Assembly (NCBI GenBank): GCA_904419295.1
Contig: CAJFRA010000006.1
Location: 1-64,000 of the forward strand
Origin: Candidatus Pseudobutyricicoccus lothianensis
GTDB lineage: Bacteria > Bacillota > Clostridia > Oscillospirales > Butyricicoccaceae
Direction of reading: 5' to 3'
DNA: 64,000 nucleotides
Below are positions 1 to 8,363 of the stretch, piece by piece. The notes beneath the pieces are model-generated. The model made no database searches, was not told the DNA's origin, and was given only the letters and a program-made list of their open reading frames with translations. Numbering within the stretch: the first letter of the stretch is position 1; every line of letters begins with the position of its first letter. The translations under genes were made by a program, and so were the position numbers.

Positions 1-4
1 CATA

Positions 5-41
5 AGAGTCCGAGGAAATTCGTTTCCCCGGGCTCTTTTTT
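5..41 (+). terminator. Terminator of a gene left of the window
   Basis: A GC-rich inverted repeat (AGAGCCCGGGG-like arms around a short loop) is followed by a T run at 36-41. It most likely ends a transcript that enters from outside the window; the gene itself is not visible. Confidence 0.6.
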
Positions 42-341
42 CATTTCTTTTCTGTTTTCTCCCGGTTTTCATCTTGATTTCGGAGTGTTTTTGAACTTTG
101 GGGGAAAAGATTTGACGCGAGTCCGGACGCCAAAATCGTCGGACAAAGAGGCGGTTTTGAAAAGGACGATCACAAAGAGAAAAATAGAGATTGCCAGTTT
201 TTGAAATTGGCGGTAGAGCGACTCCAGGGCAGATTGCCTTGGAGTCGTTTTTTTATCGCCCGCTCCTTGTTGCCAGGTCTGAATCAATAGTTAAATGGAT
301 TGTTTCTAAGCAAATATAAGAAAAGCAAATAAAACAATAGG
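42..341. other. Gene-poor stretch with one strong hairpin
   Basis: I see no convincing coding region here. A strong inverted repeat at 219-253 (CGACTCCAGGGCA / TGCCTTGGAGTCG followed by seven or more T) is a good intrinsic terminator on the plus strand, so something short upstream of it may be transcribed, but I could not identify a promoter or a known RNA. A 72-codon frame on the minus strand crosses this hairpin and has no usable ribosome binding site next to its ATG. Confidence 0.4.
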
Positions 342-370
342 TTGACAGCAGCGATATAAAGCGCTATACT
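342..370 (+). promoter_or_regulatory. Sigma-A promoter of the asnB T-box transcript
   Basis: TTGACA at 342-347 and TATACT at 365-370 are separated by exactly 17 bases. It sits directly upstream of the T-box leader, so transcription should start near 377. Confidence 0.85.
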
Positions 371-376
371 GAAAAA

Positions 377-690
377 ACCATAAAGCCAGCGACGCAGAAG
401 GAGAGAAGTACCAAGGGCAGTCACCTACAGTGAGCAGGAGAGAGTGGAAACCCTGCGGCAGAACCTTTGGGAATAACACTCCTGAGTCTCAATCCGAAAG
501 ATCACTACCAGTAGGGGCGACGGGATGGCCCGTTACAGCCATAGGATCTGGCGAGCTGATTGGGCTCAAGGATCCGAAAAGTGGCTGAAAACAGCAAAAT
601 AGGTGGCACCGCGGATACCGGCGAATTCGTCCTATAATCGATCAGAGAATAGGGCGCCGGCATGTTCGCAGGTGCTTTTTTGCACCAGAA
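377..690 (+). promoter_or_regulatory. T-box riboswitch, Asn specificity, upstream of asnB
   Basis: The leader has the hallmarks of a T-box. The AGAGAG-type stem I region is followed by GAA and a specifier loop (471-490) in which AAC, an Asn codon, lies at 475-477. The T-box core AGGTGGCACCGCG lies at 601-613. A terminator can form between GCACC...CCGGCG near 607-622 and CGCCGG...GGTGC followed by T6 near 655-686. Uncharged tRNA-Asn would pair with AAC and the 3' CCA with the GGTG bulge, allowing read-through into asnB. The specifier matches the product of the downstream gene. The outer boundaries are approximate. Confidence 0.92.
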
Positions 691-720
691 AGGCCTGCGA
701 TGACAGAAATGGAGGTCAAT

Positions 721-2301
721 ATGTGTGCAATTATGGGTTACACCGCCAATGATTTCAGCCGGGAACAGCTGGAAAAAGCCTTTGTTTCCTTGAAACACCG
801 GGGCCCGGATAGCAGCCGGACTTTACAGACAGCTGGCGGCACGCTGCTGTTTCATCGGCTGAGTATTATGGGGCCAGGGCAAACCGGTATGCAGCCTTTT
901 ACCGGATACGGCTGTGCAGTGGCATGTAACGGGGAACTCTATGGTTTCCGAAAGAAGAAATCAGAGCTGGAGGCTCGAGGATATCGGTTCCAAAGCAAAA
1001 GCGACTGTGAGATTTTGATTCCACTTTGGCGGGAATATGGCACGGGGATGTTTCGGTATTTGGATGCCGAATTTGCCTTCATCTTATACGACAGCCGGCA
1101 GAATACTTGGCTAGCTGCCCGGGATCCCATCGGTATCCGGCCGTTGTATTATGGTTATAGCCCCAGCGGTCATATTTTGTTCGCCAGCGAACCGCAGGCG
1201 CTGTTGCCACTTGTGCAGGGGCAGATGATGCCTTTCCCGCCGGGCCATTACTACCTGGATGGCAAGTTCCACATCTACGAGGATATCGCTCTGCCTCGGG
1301 ATGTATGCCAGGATGACTTGGAGACTATTTTTGGGAAGATCCGCAGCAAGCTAACAGCGGCAGTGGAAAAGCGACTGGATGCCGATGTGCCAGTAGGATT
1401 CTTGCTTTCAGGTGGATTGGATAGTTCTTTGGTGTGCGCCATTGCGGCCAAAAGCCTGGGAAGGCCTATTGAAACGTATGCCATTGGGATGCAGGCTGAC
1501 GCCATTGATTTGAAGTATGCCAGGGAGGTGGCCCGGCATATAGGCAGCCATCACCACGAAGTTTATATTACAAGCCGGCAGGCAGTTGATGCGTTGGAAA
1601 CGGTGATCGCTACGCTGGGTACTTATGACATCACAACCATTCGCGCCAGCATCGGCATGTATTTGTTGTGTCAGGCGATCCATCAGCAAAGCGATATACG
1701 GGTGTCGCTGACAGGGGAAGTCAGTGATGAGCTGTTCGGCTACAAGTATACCGATTTCGCCCCATCAGCCTCTGCATTCCAAGATGAAAGCGAAAAAAGG
1801 ATTCGGCAGCTCCATATGTACGATGTCCTGCGGGCAGACCGGTGCATCGCAGCCCATTCAATGGAAGCGCGTGTACCCTTTGGAGATCTGGAGCTGGTGC
1901 GGTATATTATGGCTTTGGACCCGGAAAAAAAGCGGAACGTCTATGGAAAAGGAAAATACCTGCTGCGTCAGGCGTTTGTTGGCGGGCTGTTGCCAGAATC
2001 CATCCGTTTGCGGGAAAAAGCCGCTTTTTCTGACGCTGTGGGACATTCGCTGGTGGAAGACCTCAAAGCCCTGGCCGAGCAAATGTACGGAAATGAATGG
2101 AAAACGATGACTGCTCAATACGATTTTGCAATGCCATTTACAAAAGAATCCCTGCTTTACCGCCAGATCTTTGAGAAGTACTATCCAGGGCAAGCGCCAA
2201 TGGTGGCTGGATTTTGGATGCCCAATACCAGCTGGCAAGGATGTGACGTGGGAGATCCCAGCTCCCGCTATTTGAGCAACTATGGCGATTCCAGCCGCTA
2301 G
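721..2301 (+). CDS. asnB: Asparagine synthase (glutamine-hydrolysing)
   Basis: Converts aspartate, glutamine and ATP to asparagine in the cytosol. The start at 721 was chosen over an upstream in-frame ATG at 700 because it gives Met-Cys at the N terminus (MCAIMGY), the processed Cys2 nucleophile of class II glutamine amidotransferases, and has GGAGG at 711-715. The N-terminal amidotransferase domain covers about residues 2-190. The synthetase domain follows, with the ATP pyrophosphatase loop SGGLDSS at residues 230-236. The protein has 526 residues, within the family range. It is monocistronic and controlled by the Asn T-box, so expression should rise when tRNA-Asn is uncharged. Confidence 0.95.
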   Translation: MCAIMGYTANDFSREQLEKAFVSLKHRGPDSSRTLQTAGGTLLFHRLSIMGPGQTGMQPFTGYGCAVACNGELYGFRKKKSELEARGYRFQSKSDCEILIPLWREYGTGMFRYLDAEFAFILYDSRQNTWLAARDPIGIRPLYYGYSPSGHILFASEPQALLPLVQGQMMPFPPGHYYLDGKFHIYEDIALPRDVCQDDLETIFGKIRSKLTAAVEKRLDADVPVGFLLSGGLDSSLVCAIAAKSLGRPIETYAIGMQADAIDLKYAREVARHIGSHHHEVYITSRQAVDALETVIATLGTYDITTIRASIGMYLLCQAIHQQSDIRVSLTGEVSDELFGYKYTDFAPSASAFQDESEKRIRQLHMYDVLRADRCIAAHSMEARVPFGDLELVRYIMALDPEKKRNVYGKGKYLLRQAFVGGLLPESIRLREKAAFSDAVGHSLVEDLKALAEQMYGNEWKTMTAQYDFAMPFTKESLLYRQIFEKYYPGQAPMVAGFWMPNTSWQGCDVGDPSSRYLSNYGDSSR

Positions 2302-2668
2302 TCTGCTGGGATGGAAGGCCAAAACGATGGAACAAGAAGCGAGCCAGAAGTGCTCCGCGGCGCAAGGACGCCGCAAAAGCAGCAATTATCCGGCTTTTGG
2401 ATAAATGCGTTCATCGCTATTTCATGGCCTGACGTATGCAACCAAAGGGAGTTCCAGATGCTGCGATGCTTTTCCAAGGCACAGACTTTTTTTCTGGCAT
2501 GTCGGGGTGGTCATAAAGGCTTGCAGCAGTCGTTTCTGGATCCTTCATAAGGCGGCGTCTGATAGTTGACGGGCAATTTATCTGGTGGTGATGGATAAGA
2601 TAGACGGTGCAGCCTGCTCCCAAAAGTAACAGTTATACATGGATATCATCCATTCCTCCAGAACAATA
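2302..2668. other. Intergenic region after asnB
   Basis: No supported gene. A short hairpin GCGGCG/CGCCGC lies at 2357-2374 without a T tail. A 79-codon frame at 2311-2550 has no recognisable features and starts without a clear ribosome binding site, so I do not call it. Confidence 0.4.
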
Positions 2669-2707
2669 CCCCCTGATGTAGTACTTCTATTTTCCTACAT
2701 CAGGGGG
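2669..2707 (-). terminator. Perfect 13-bp hairpin between asnB and the vWA gene
   Basis: CCCCCTGATGTAG at 2669-2681 is repeated inverted at 2695-2707. It lies just past the stop of the minus-strand vWA gene and probably ends that transcript; the T run on either strand is weak, so it may act in both directions. Confidence 0.7.
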
Positions 2708-2751
2708 CATTATTATCTAATTTTATTGGCCCTGTTCAGCTGCTTTAAATG

Positions 2752-4131
2752 TCACAATGTGAGGACCGATTCACAGCAGCGATAATCGGTATCCATCGTG
2801 TGGGCGATGAACCGGGCTTTGAAGTTGCGGGGAGAACACATACCTTCCGGTGTGCCTGTCGAGACATCTTGGTCTTCCGGCACTACAAACTTGATGCACT
2901 GGACCAATACGTCTTTGCAGGTCCCAGCGTTGTGGGCAGGTATGGTCAGGGTCTTCATGCCCCGCTGATACTCTATGCCGTGCTCATCCACCTCTGTCAA
3001 GATGGCGGCCAGAGCCACCCGCTTGCCGGGGCAGACGTTTTTGATGGTCACGTTCATCTGGATGATGCAGCCCTGGGATTCCAGCGAGATCTCGCCCAGG
3101 TCCACTACCACAGAATCCGTGCAACCTTCCACCGTGAAGTCCACTGGGACAGGGCATTCCTCCGGCTGGACTACGATCTCACACTCTACTGTGACAGTGG
3201 GGTCGGGGAACACTACCTGGTTGCCTTCGGTATCCGAGTAGGTGATGGATTCGTTGACATGCTTGGTGCCGCCGGATTGACCCACATGTTGGACGAAAAA
3301 TTCCAACTGTGCGCTCTCGCTGGCAGTGGTGCCCAGGGAATCGATGTTCCAGCGCAGGCTGTTGGAATCCAGCATCGTGGCGCTACCCTTAGTAGGAGTC
3401 GAAATGCTGGTGATGTGAAAATCGGGGTTCAGCACTTCATCAATGACGATGTTCGTGGCGCCTGGCTTGGAGATATTGGCAGCCAGTTCGGCGAACAACT
3501 GCTCCAGGTCTGCGGCGTCCGGCGTGATGGAAACATGGGAGGCGGCCGGCGCGGTTGCCCAGGCCTCAAGGGCGGTTACATCCAAGCCGTCAGAGCCTAT
3601 AAGGCCGATGCAGTAGATGATGATGCCTTGGGCCTTGGCGGCTTCTGCCACCGGTGTGGGGGGCGCGCCTGTGGTGGTATTGCCATCGGTGAACATGACG
3701 ATCACTTTGGCGTTGCTGGATTGGGGATCAAACAGATCCATTGCCTGTGTGAAAGCAGCTGCATGGTTGGTGCTGCCGCCTGCCACCAGGGAATCCACCG
3801 CGTTTTTCAGCGTATCCACCGAGGTGATCAGCTGCGTGTTGGCTGTGGCAGTGCTGGCAAAGCTGACAATGCCGATGTGGCTGCCCGAGCCAATTTGGCC
3901 GTTGGTCCCTTGGGTGGATTCCTCAATGATGTCGATAAACGTGTTTGCGCCAGCTTTCATGCTGGCCAACGGCGTACCGGTCATGCTGCCCGAACGGTCC
4001 AGCACAAGCACAATGTCAGTGGGGTTGGTAATGATATCCGGAGCGGCTGTCAGAGCCAGCGTGACACGCAGAGACCCGTCGCAGTCGATCTGGTCCAGAT
4101 TTACCAGTTTATTGGAATTGGTAATACCCAC
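2752..4131 (-). CDS. vWA-domain protein with Cys-rich C-terminal domain
   Basis: A 459-residue protein of unknown role. GTG at 4131 is chosen as start because AAGGAGG lies seven bases upstream. A von Willebrand factor A domain (about residues 38-225) carries an intact MIDAS motif DRSGS (Asp45, Ser47, Ser49), so metal-dependent ligand binding is likely. It is followed by a beta-rich DUF11-like segment (about 225-330) and a C-terminal domain with about ten cysteines (about 330-459). No signal peptide, lipobox, sortase motif or membrane segment is seen, odd for a vWA adhesin-like protein. It follows the radical SAM/TIGR03915 pair by about 100 bases on the same strand, but a functional link is unproven. 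Confidence 0.8.
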   Translation of the reverse strand: MGITNSNKLVNLDQIDCDGSLRVTLALTAAPDIITNPTDIVLVLDRSGSMTGTPLASMKAGANTFIDIIEESTQGTNGQIGSGSHIGIVSFASTATANTQLITSVDTLKNAVDSLVAGGSTNHAAAFTQAMDLFDPQSSNAKVIVMFTDGNTTTGAPPTPVAEAAKAQGIIIYCIGLIGSDGLDVTALEAWATAPAASHVSITPDAADLEQLFAELAANISKPGATNIVIDEVLNPDFHITSISTPTKGSATMLDSNSLRWNIDSLGTTASESAQLEFFVQHVGQSGGTKHVNESITYSDTEGNQVVFPDPTVTVECEIVVQPEECPVPVDFTVEGCTDSVVVDLGEISLESQGCIIQMNVTIKNVCPGKRVALAAILTEVDEHGIEYQRGMKTLTIPAHNAGTCKDVLVQCIKFVVPEDQDVSTGTPEGMCSPRNFKARFIAHTMDTDYRCCESVLTL

Positions 4132-4229
4132 GTTGTTTCCTCCTTCTGGGGAATGGCCCCACAACAGCTTATGCCGGTGTGTCACTGGATGTGCAGGTCA
4201 GGGGCAACGCGGGTGCTGGGGGCTGCAAT

Positions 4230-5018
4230 TCAGTCCCCAAGCCCTTTCCGACCCAGCTGTTTCTGGCGCAGGCCGCCGGGGTCCTCCGTCAGATCGGCCC
4301 AAAAGCGTTTGGGCATATGGGACATCTGGCAGCGGGGATTTTCCCGCTGTTGGATGGAAACCGTCTGATAGAATTGCTGCCACAGGGCACGGCAGCGGCG
4401 TTCCTCTTCCGTAGGGGCAGGGAGCTGTACGTTTTCCAAAGGGACGATGGCTGTGCGCCCTTGGTGTACCAGGGCCATGTGGTGGGTCTTGTCATAGATC
4501 AAGAAGGATTCATCGGGGAAGCGCTGGACAAAATGGCTGGCCAGCAAAGGCAATACTTGGTTCTTGGGGGTGATTACAGCGGATAGGGCCCCCTGGTATT
4601 CAGAAAAACGGACAAAGCCGGTGTAGAGATGGGCTTCGTGTTTGAGGGCTCGGACCGCTTTTTCTAAAGTGCAAACCGGCTCTTCGGTCAGCCGGCGCAG
4701 CAGGGAAGGGCCTTGGGCAAAGCCCAAGCGCAGCAGGCGGAGCAGCAGCAATTCCCGCTGAGGCAAACGGCACAAAAAGCCCAGGCGCACAAGCTCCAGG
4801 CCGGCAGGCCCCATCTTTTGGGGGATGGCGCGCAGTACCCGGGCCGCCTGGCCTTTCTCTGTTTGGATGTACCGGGGCGCAAACAGGGATTCTTGGCAGG
4901 CATCCGCCGACAAGATCAAGGCCGGATCTTCCCGGTGGGCATAGGCTTGGAACACACAGCATAAAAAACCTTGGAAGGAGCCGTCGTAATGGTATACTAC
5001 ATCTGTCCGGTCAGGCAT
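4230..5018 (-). CDS. TIGR03915-type partner of the DNA-repair radical SAM protein
   Basis: A 262-residue protein that I recognise as the SAM-linked family (TIGR03915) whose members are encoded next to the radical SAM protein of type TIGR03916; some relatives carry an attached uracil-DNA-glycosylase domain, which is why a DNA-repair role is proposed. Seen here are the N-terminal VVYHYDGSFQGFLCCVF motif and the C-terminal MSHMPKRFWADLTE segment typical of the family. No UDG domain is attached in this copy. The start at 5018 overlaps the end of the upstream gene by 22 bases, pointing to translational coupling. The molecular activity is unknown. Confidence 0.82.
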   Translation of the reverse strand: MPDRTDVVYHYDGSFQGFLCCVFQAYAHREDPALILSADACQESLFAPRYIQTEKGQAARVLRAIPQKMGPAGLELVRLGFLCRLPQRELLLLRLLRLGFAQGPSLLRRLTEEPVCTLEKAVRALKHEAHLYTGFVRFSEYQGALSAVITPKNQVLPLLASHFVQRFPDESFLIYDKTHHMALVHQGRTAIVPLENVQLPAPTEEERRCRALWQQFYQTVSIQQRENPRCQMSHMPKRFWADLTEDPGGLRQKQLGRKGLGD

Positions 5019-6298
5019 GCGCGCACATCCTCTCCTGTCAATGTCTCGGGTGGGTCGAATAGGGAAAGCTGCTGGCAATTGGGCAGAGCGGCTTGCATCC
5101 GCTGGGAGACCAAGGCGCGGAAGGCGGTCTCCTGTGTGATCGGCACACCGTTGCCCCGCCCCCGGCAGGTGATGAAATACTGAGCCCGCTTGAGCACCAC
5201 ACCCAGCTTTTTTAGGCTGCTGAAATCCAGAGAAGACGCCCGCCGCGCCTTTAGGATCCGCCGGGCCGAGCGGACGCCGATCCCCGGTACCCGCAGCAGC
5301 AGTTCATAGGGGGCCCGGTTGACTTCCACGGGAAATTGATCCATGTGCCGCAGTGCCCAGTTGCACTTGGGGTCCAGCAGAGGGTCGAAATTGGGGTGTG
5401 CCTCGTCCAACAGCTCTTCGGCGTCAAAGCCGTAAAAGCGGAGCAGCCAATCGGCCTGGTAGAGCCGGTGCTCCCGCAGCAGGGGCGGCTTGGTGTTCAA
5501 TGCAGGCAGGGCCCGGTCTTCCACCACAGGCAGATAAGCGGAAAAAAAGACGCGCTTGAGCCGGTATTTCTGATAAAGGCCAGCCGTGAGCCGCAGAATT
5601 TGATAATCCGTATCCGGCGTGGCGCCCACGATCATCTGGGTGCTCTGGCCCGCCGGAGCAAAACGGGGCGCATGGCGGTAGCGGACCAGGTCTGTGCGGT
5701 TTTGTGCGATCTGGCCGGTGATCTGCCCCATGGGGGCCAGAATGGACCGGGGGCTTTTATCGGGCGCCAGCTGCTCCAGTGAACGCTGGGAGGGCAATTC
5801 GATGTTGACGCTCATCCGGTCGCACAGCAGCCCCAGCTGCGTGATCAGCCGGGCATCGGCCCCGGGGATGGCTTTGGCATGGATGTAGCCGCCAAAACGG
5901 TATTCTTCCCGCAGCAGCCGCAGGGTTTGGATCATCCGTTCGCAGGTCTCGTCGGGCGTGCCGGTGACAGCAGAGCTGAGAAAAAGGCCTTCGATGTAAT
6001 TGCGGCGGTAAAAGGCCATGGTCAGCTCTGCCAGCTCCCGGGGGGAAAAGGTGGCCCGGGGCGTGTCGTGGCTCCGCCGGTTGACGCAGTACCGGCAATC
6101 GTAAGCGCAGGCATTGCTTTGCAGCACCTTGAGCAGCGAAACGCAGCGGCCGTCTGCTGAAAACGTATGGCAGATGCCGCAGGCCACAGCCGACCCCACG
6201 CTCCCCGGCTGCCCGGTCCGGTCAAGGCCGCTGGAAGTGCAGGCCACATCGTATTTGGCTGCATCGACTAAGATCTTCAGTTTGTCCATCAAATCCAT
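4997..6298 (-). CDS. Putative DNA modification/repair radical SAM protein (TIGR03916 type)
   Basis: A 433-residue radical SAM enzyme. The cluster motif CAYDCRYC gives the CX3CX2C ligands for a 4Fe-4S cluster and is preceded by further conserved cysteines (CGICHTF...GRC). A C-terminal helix-hairpin-helix (LLRVPGIGVRSARRIL) suggests DNA binding, as in repair glycosylases. ATG at 6298 follows AAAGGA. It is the first gene of a unit with the TIGR03915 partner, with overlapping ends, and its promoter carries two LexA boxes, so it is probably induced by DNA damage. The reaction is not known to me; a repair role rests on the helix-hairpin-helix, family context and regulation. Confidence 0.88.
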   Translation of the reverse strand: MDLMDKLKILVDAAKYDVACTSSGLDRTGQPGSVGSAVACGICHTFSADGRCVSLLKVLQSNACAYDCRYCVNRRSHDTPRATFSPRELAELTMAFYRRNYIEGLFLSSAVTGTPDETCERMIQTLRLLREEYRFGGYIHAKAIPGADARLITQLGLLCDRMSVNIELPSQRSLEQLAPDKSPRSILAPMGQITGQIAQNRTDLVRYRHAPRFAPAGQSTQMIVGATPDTDYQILRLTAGLYQKYRLKRVFFSAYLPVVEDRALPALNTKPPLLREHRLYQADWLLRFYGFDAEELLDEAHPNFDPLLDPKCNWALRHMDQFPVEVNRAPYELLLRVPGIGVRSARRILKARRASSLDFSSLKKLGVVLKRAQYFITCRGRGNGVPITQETAFRALVSQRMQAALPNCQQLSLFDPPETLTGEDVRACLTGQM

Positions 6299-6312
6299 GC
6301 CCAAGTTCCTTT

Positions 6313-6357
6313 CAAACAAATGTTCTGATTTGATTATAGCAATCGAACAAATGTTTG
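6313..6357 (-). promoter_or_regulatory. Two LexA (SOS) operators
   Basis: CGAACAAATGTTTG at 6344-6357 and CAAACAAATGTTCT at 6313-6326 both fit the Gram-positive LexA consensus CGAACNNNNGTTCG closely (one and two mismatches). They are 31 bases apart, three helical turns. One overlaps the -35/spacer and the other the transcription start, so LexA binding would block the promoter. The plus-strand gene starting at 6504 is also close enough to be affected. Confidence 0.82.
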
Positions 6358-6361
6358 TAAA
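6333..6361 (-). promoter_or_regulatory. Sigma-A promoter of the radical SAM pair
   Basis: Read on the minus strand, TTTACA (6356-6361) and TATAAT (6333-6338) are separated by exactly 17 bases. The spacer is largely filled by a LexA box. Confidence 0.85.
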
Positions 6362-6503
6362 GATTTTTTTCGGCTGGAGCATGGCAATGCGCAGAGTATA
6401 CAGAATTTCCTCGTTTTTTTCTACAAGTACTGCCTTGCAATTTGCGTGCCAGTTGTTTATAGTACCAATAGAGGAAAAAGAACTCAACGAGGAGGAAACG
6501 AAC

Positions 6504-7925
6504 ATGAACCACACACAGCAGCTGGCCGAGCGGATAGAGGCCAAGCGAGAGGAATTCATCCAGATCAGTGATAAGATCTGGGGGTTTGCCGAATCCCGCT
6601 TCCAGGAGTTCCAGTCTTCCAACTTGCAGGCGGAGTATATGAAGGCCCAGGGGTTCCGGGTGGTGCAGGGCATCGCCGGGGAAGAGACCGCTTTTACGGC
6701 TGAATACGGCAGCGGTAAACCGGTGGTGGCGCTTTTGGGTGAATACGATGCGCTTTCCGGCCTTTCGCAGCAGGCTGACCGGCCAGAGCATTGCCCGGTA
6801 GAAGGGTGCAGCGACGGCCATGGCTGCGGCCACAACTTGCTGGGCACCGCTTCGCTGGCAGCGGCAGTGGCGCTGAAAGAATACATGGAAGAAAACCATC
6901 TGCCCGGTACGATCCGCTACTATGGTTGCCCGGCAGAAGAAAACGCAGGCGGCAAAGCGTTCCTGGTGCGGGACGGCGCTTTCCAAGACTGCGACATTGC
7001 GATCACTTGGCACCCGGGTTGGATGAACCAAGTGACGCCTTCGGGGTCTCTGGCCAATTTCCGCGTGTTCTATACCTTCCACGGGAAATCCTCCCACGCC
7101 GCCGGTGCGCCCCATTTGGGCCGCTCTGCGCTGGACGGTGTAGAGATCATGGACGTGGGCGTCAATTACATGCGGGAACACATGATCGACGAAGCCCGCA
7201 TCCACTATGCCATCATCAACACCGGCGGCACCGCGCCCAACGTGGTCCAATCTGAGGCGCAAGTGCTGTATGCCATCCGTGCGCCCAAAGTGACCCAGGT
7301 GAAGGAGCTGTTCGAACGGGTCAACGACTGTGCCCGGGGCGCAGCATTGATCACCGGCACCACGGTGGACATTAAGCAAGTGGCGGCTTATTCCGATTAC
7401 CGGGCCAACGACGTGATCAGCCAACGGCTGGGCGTCCATATGGATGAGCTGCTGCCCATTGGCTATACCGAAGAAGAGCTGGCTTATGCAAAGAAGTTCC
7501 AGCAGGTGATCACCGACCTGGATCGGGAGAACTTGAAGGAGACCGCCAAAAAGTTGGCTGGCAAAGACAGCGCTCAGCTGCTGGAACAGCCGCTGTTCGA
7601 CTTCCGCGTGACAAAAGAATTGGGCGGCGGAAAGGGTTCCACCGATGTGGGCGACGTGAGCTGGGTGGTACCCACCGGCCAATTTAACGCTGTCACTTGG
7701 GCGGCCGGTACACCGGGCCACGCCTGGCAGATCGTGGCCCAGGGCAAAGGGCCTGTGGCGCACAAGGGCATGCTGTTTGCAGCCAAGGTCATGGCTGCCA
7801 CAGCCTATGATTTCCTGACACAGCCCGATCTGGTCCAGCAGGCGCACCAAGCTTGGTTGGATGATCTGGATGGGGAGACTTATCCCAATGCTCTGCCCGC
7901 CGACGCCAAGCCGGAGATCTGGTAA
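6504..7925 (+). CDS. abgB: M20-family amidohydrolase, AbgB-like
   Basis: A 473-residue zinc-dependent peptidase/amidohydrolase related to aminobenzoyl-glutamate utilisation protein B, which cleaves p-aminobenzoyl-glutamate. The family metal ligands are visible: CSDGHGCGHNL, PAEENAGGK and the downstream HGKSSHAAGAP that belongs to the dimerisation domain. ATG at 6504 has GGAGG at 6491-6495. No abgA or abgT partner is next to it, so the substrate could be another N-acyl amino acid or dipeptide. The gene stands alone between the LexA-controlled promoter region and a terminator hairpin. Confidence 0.85.
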   Translation: MNHTQQLAERIEAKREEFIQISDKIWGFAESRFQEFQSSNLQAEYMKAQGFRVVQGIAGEETAFTAEYGSGKPVVALLGEYDALSGLSQQADRPEHCPVEGCSDGHGCGHNLLGTASLAAAVALKEYMEENHLPGTIRYYGCPAEENAGGKAFLVRDGAFQDCDIAITWHPGWMNQVTPSGSLANFRVFYTFHGKSSHAAGAPHLGRSALDGVEIMDVGVNYMREHMIDEARIHYAIINTGGTAPNVVQSEAQVLYAIRAPKVTQVKELFERVNDCARGAALITGTTVDIKQVAAYSDYRANDVISQRLGVHMDELLPIGYTEEELAYAKKFQQVITDLDRENLKETAKKLAGKDSAQLLEQPLFDFRVTKELGGGKGSTDVGDVSWVVPTGQFNAVTWAAGTPGHAWQIVAQGKGPVAHKGMLFAAKVMAATAYDFLTQPDLVQQAHQAWLDDLDGETYPNALPADAKPEIW

Positions 7926-7948
7926 AACAAAAATAGAACCAAGATCGA

Positions 7949-7987
7949 AATGACAAAGGCCTTCCCAAAGGAGGGCCTTTGTCATTT
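7949..7987 (+). terminator. Terminator after the AbgB-like gene
   Basis: AATGACAAAGGCC and GGCCTTTGTCATT form a 13-bp stem with a 12-base loop directly after the stop codon. The T run is short, so the element may be bidirectional. Confidence 0.7.
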
Positions 7988-8067
7988 GGTTTACAGTGCC
8001 ATAAGCACCAGGCCATGGCAAAGGAACGGTATAAATGGCGGCGAGAAAGGGTATACATGGTGGAGAA

Positions 8068-8251
8068 GCCCCGTAGGCGGGGGACCAAAACGGGAGGATT
8101 TGGGGAGAGGGGAAGAAGGCAAACAAAGGGAGAGCGTCCGCCAGCCACCCCAGTACACCCGCCGGCGTTGCCGGCCCCGTAGGCGGGGAGCCAAAACGGG
8201 AGGATTCGGGGAGCGGGGAAGAGGCTGAACAGAGGGAGGCGCCCGCCGGCT
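8068..8251. repeat. Two imperfect copies of a ~78-bp intergenic repeat
   Basis: Copy one begins at 8068 and copy two at 8174, offset by 106 bases. Both start GCCCCGTAGGCGGGG and continue through CCAAAACGGGAGGATT and GGGGAAGA, with scattered substitutions afterwards. The stretch between 7990 and 8300 holds no gene that I can support. The unit contains short complementary arms (CCCCG/CGGGG), so it could be a palindromic dispersed element, but no target-site duplication is visible. Confidence 0.65.
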
Positions 8252-8363
8252 GACAAGGGAGATTTGCCGGCCCGAGAATTAAAAGAAAAATAACAGAAAA
8301 ACGGCTTTTCAAAAAGGCGGAAATAGTTTAAAATAGAAGAAAACCATTCCTTGGGGGCGTAAC

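Noticed and set aside
69..287. 72-codon frame on the minus strand
   Set aside because: It crosses a terminator hairpin, lacks a correctly placed ribosome binding site and has no recognisable motif.
700..720. Alternative asnB start at 700
   Set aside because: It would place seven residues before the obligatory N-terminal Cys nucleophile; GGAGG sits before 721.
2311..2550. 79-codon frame after asnB
   Set aside because: No Shine-Dalgarno, odd composition and no family resemblance.
8068..8251. CRISPR-like repeat
   Set aside because: Only two long, diverged copies with no spacer pattern and no cas genes.
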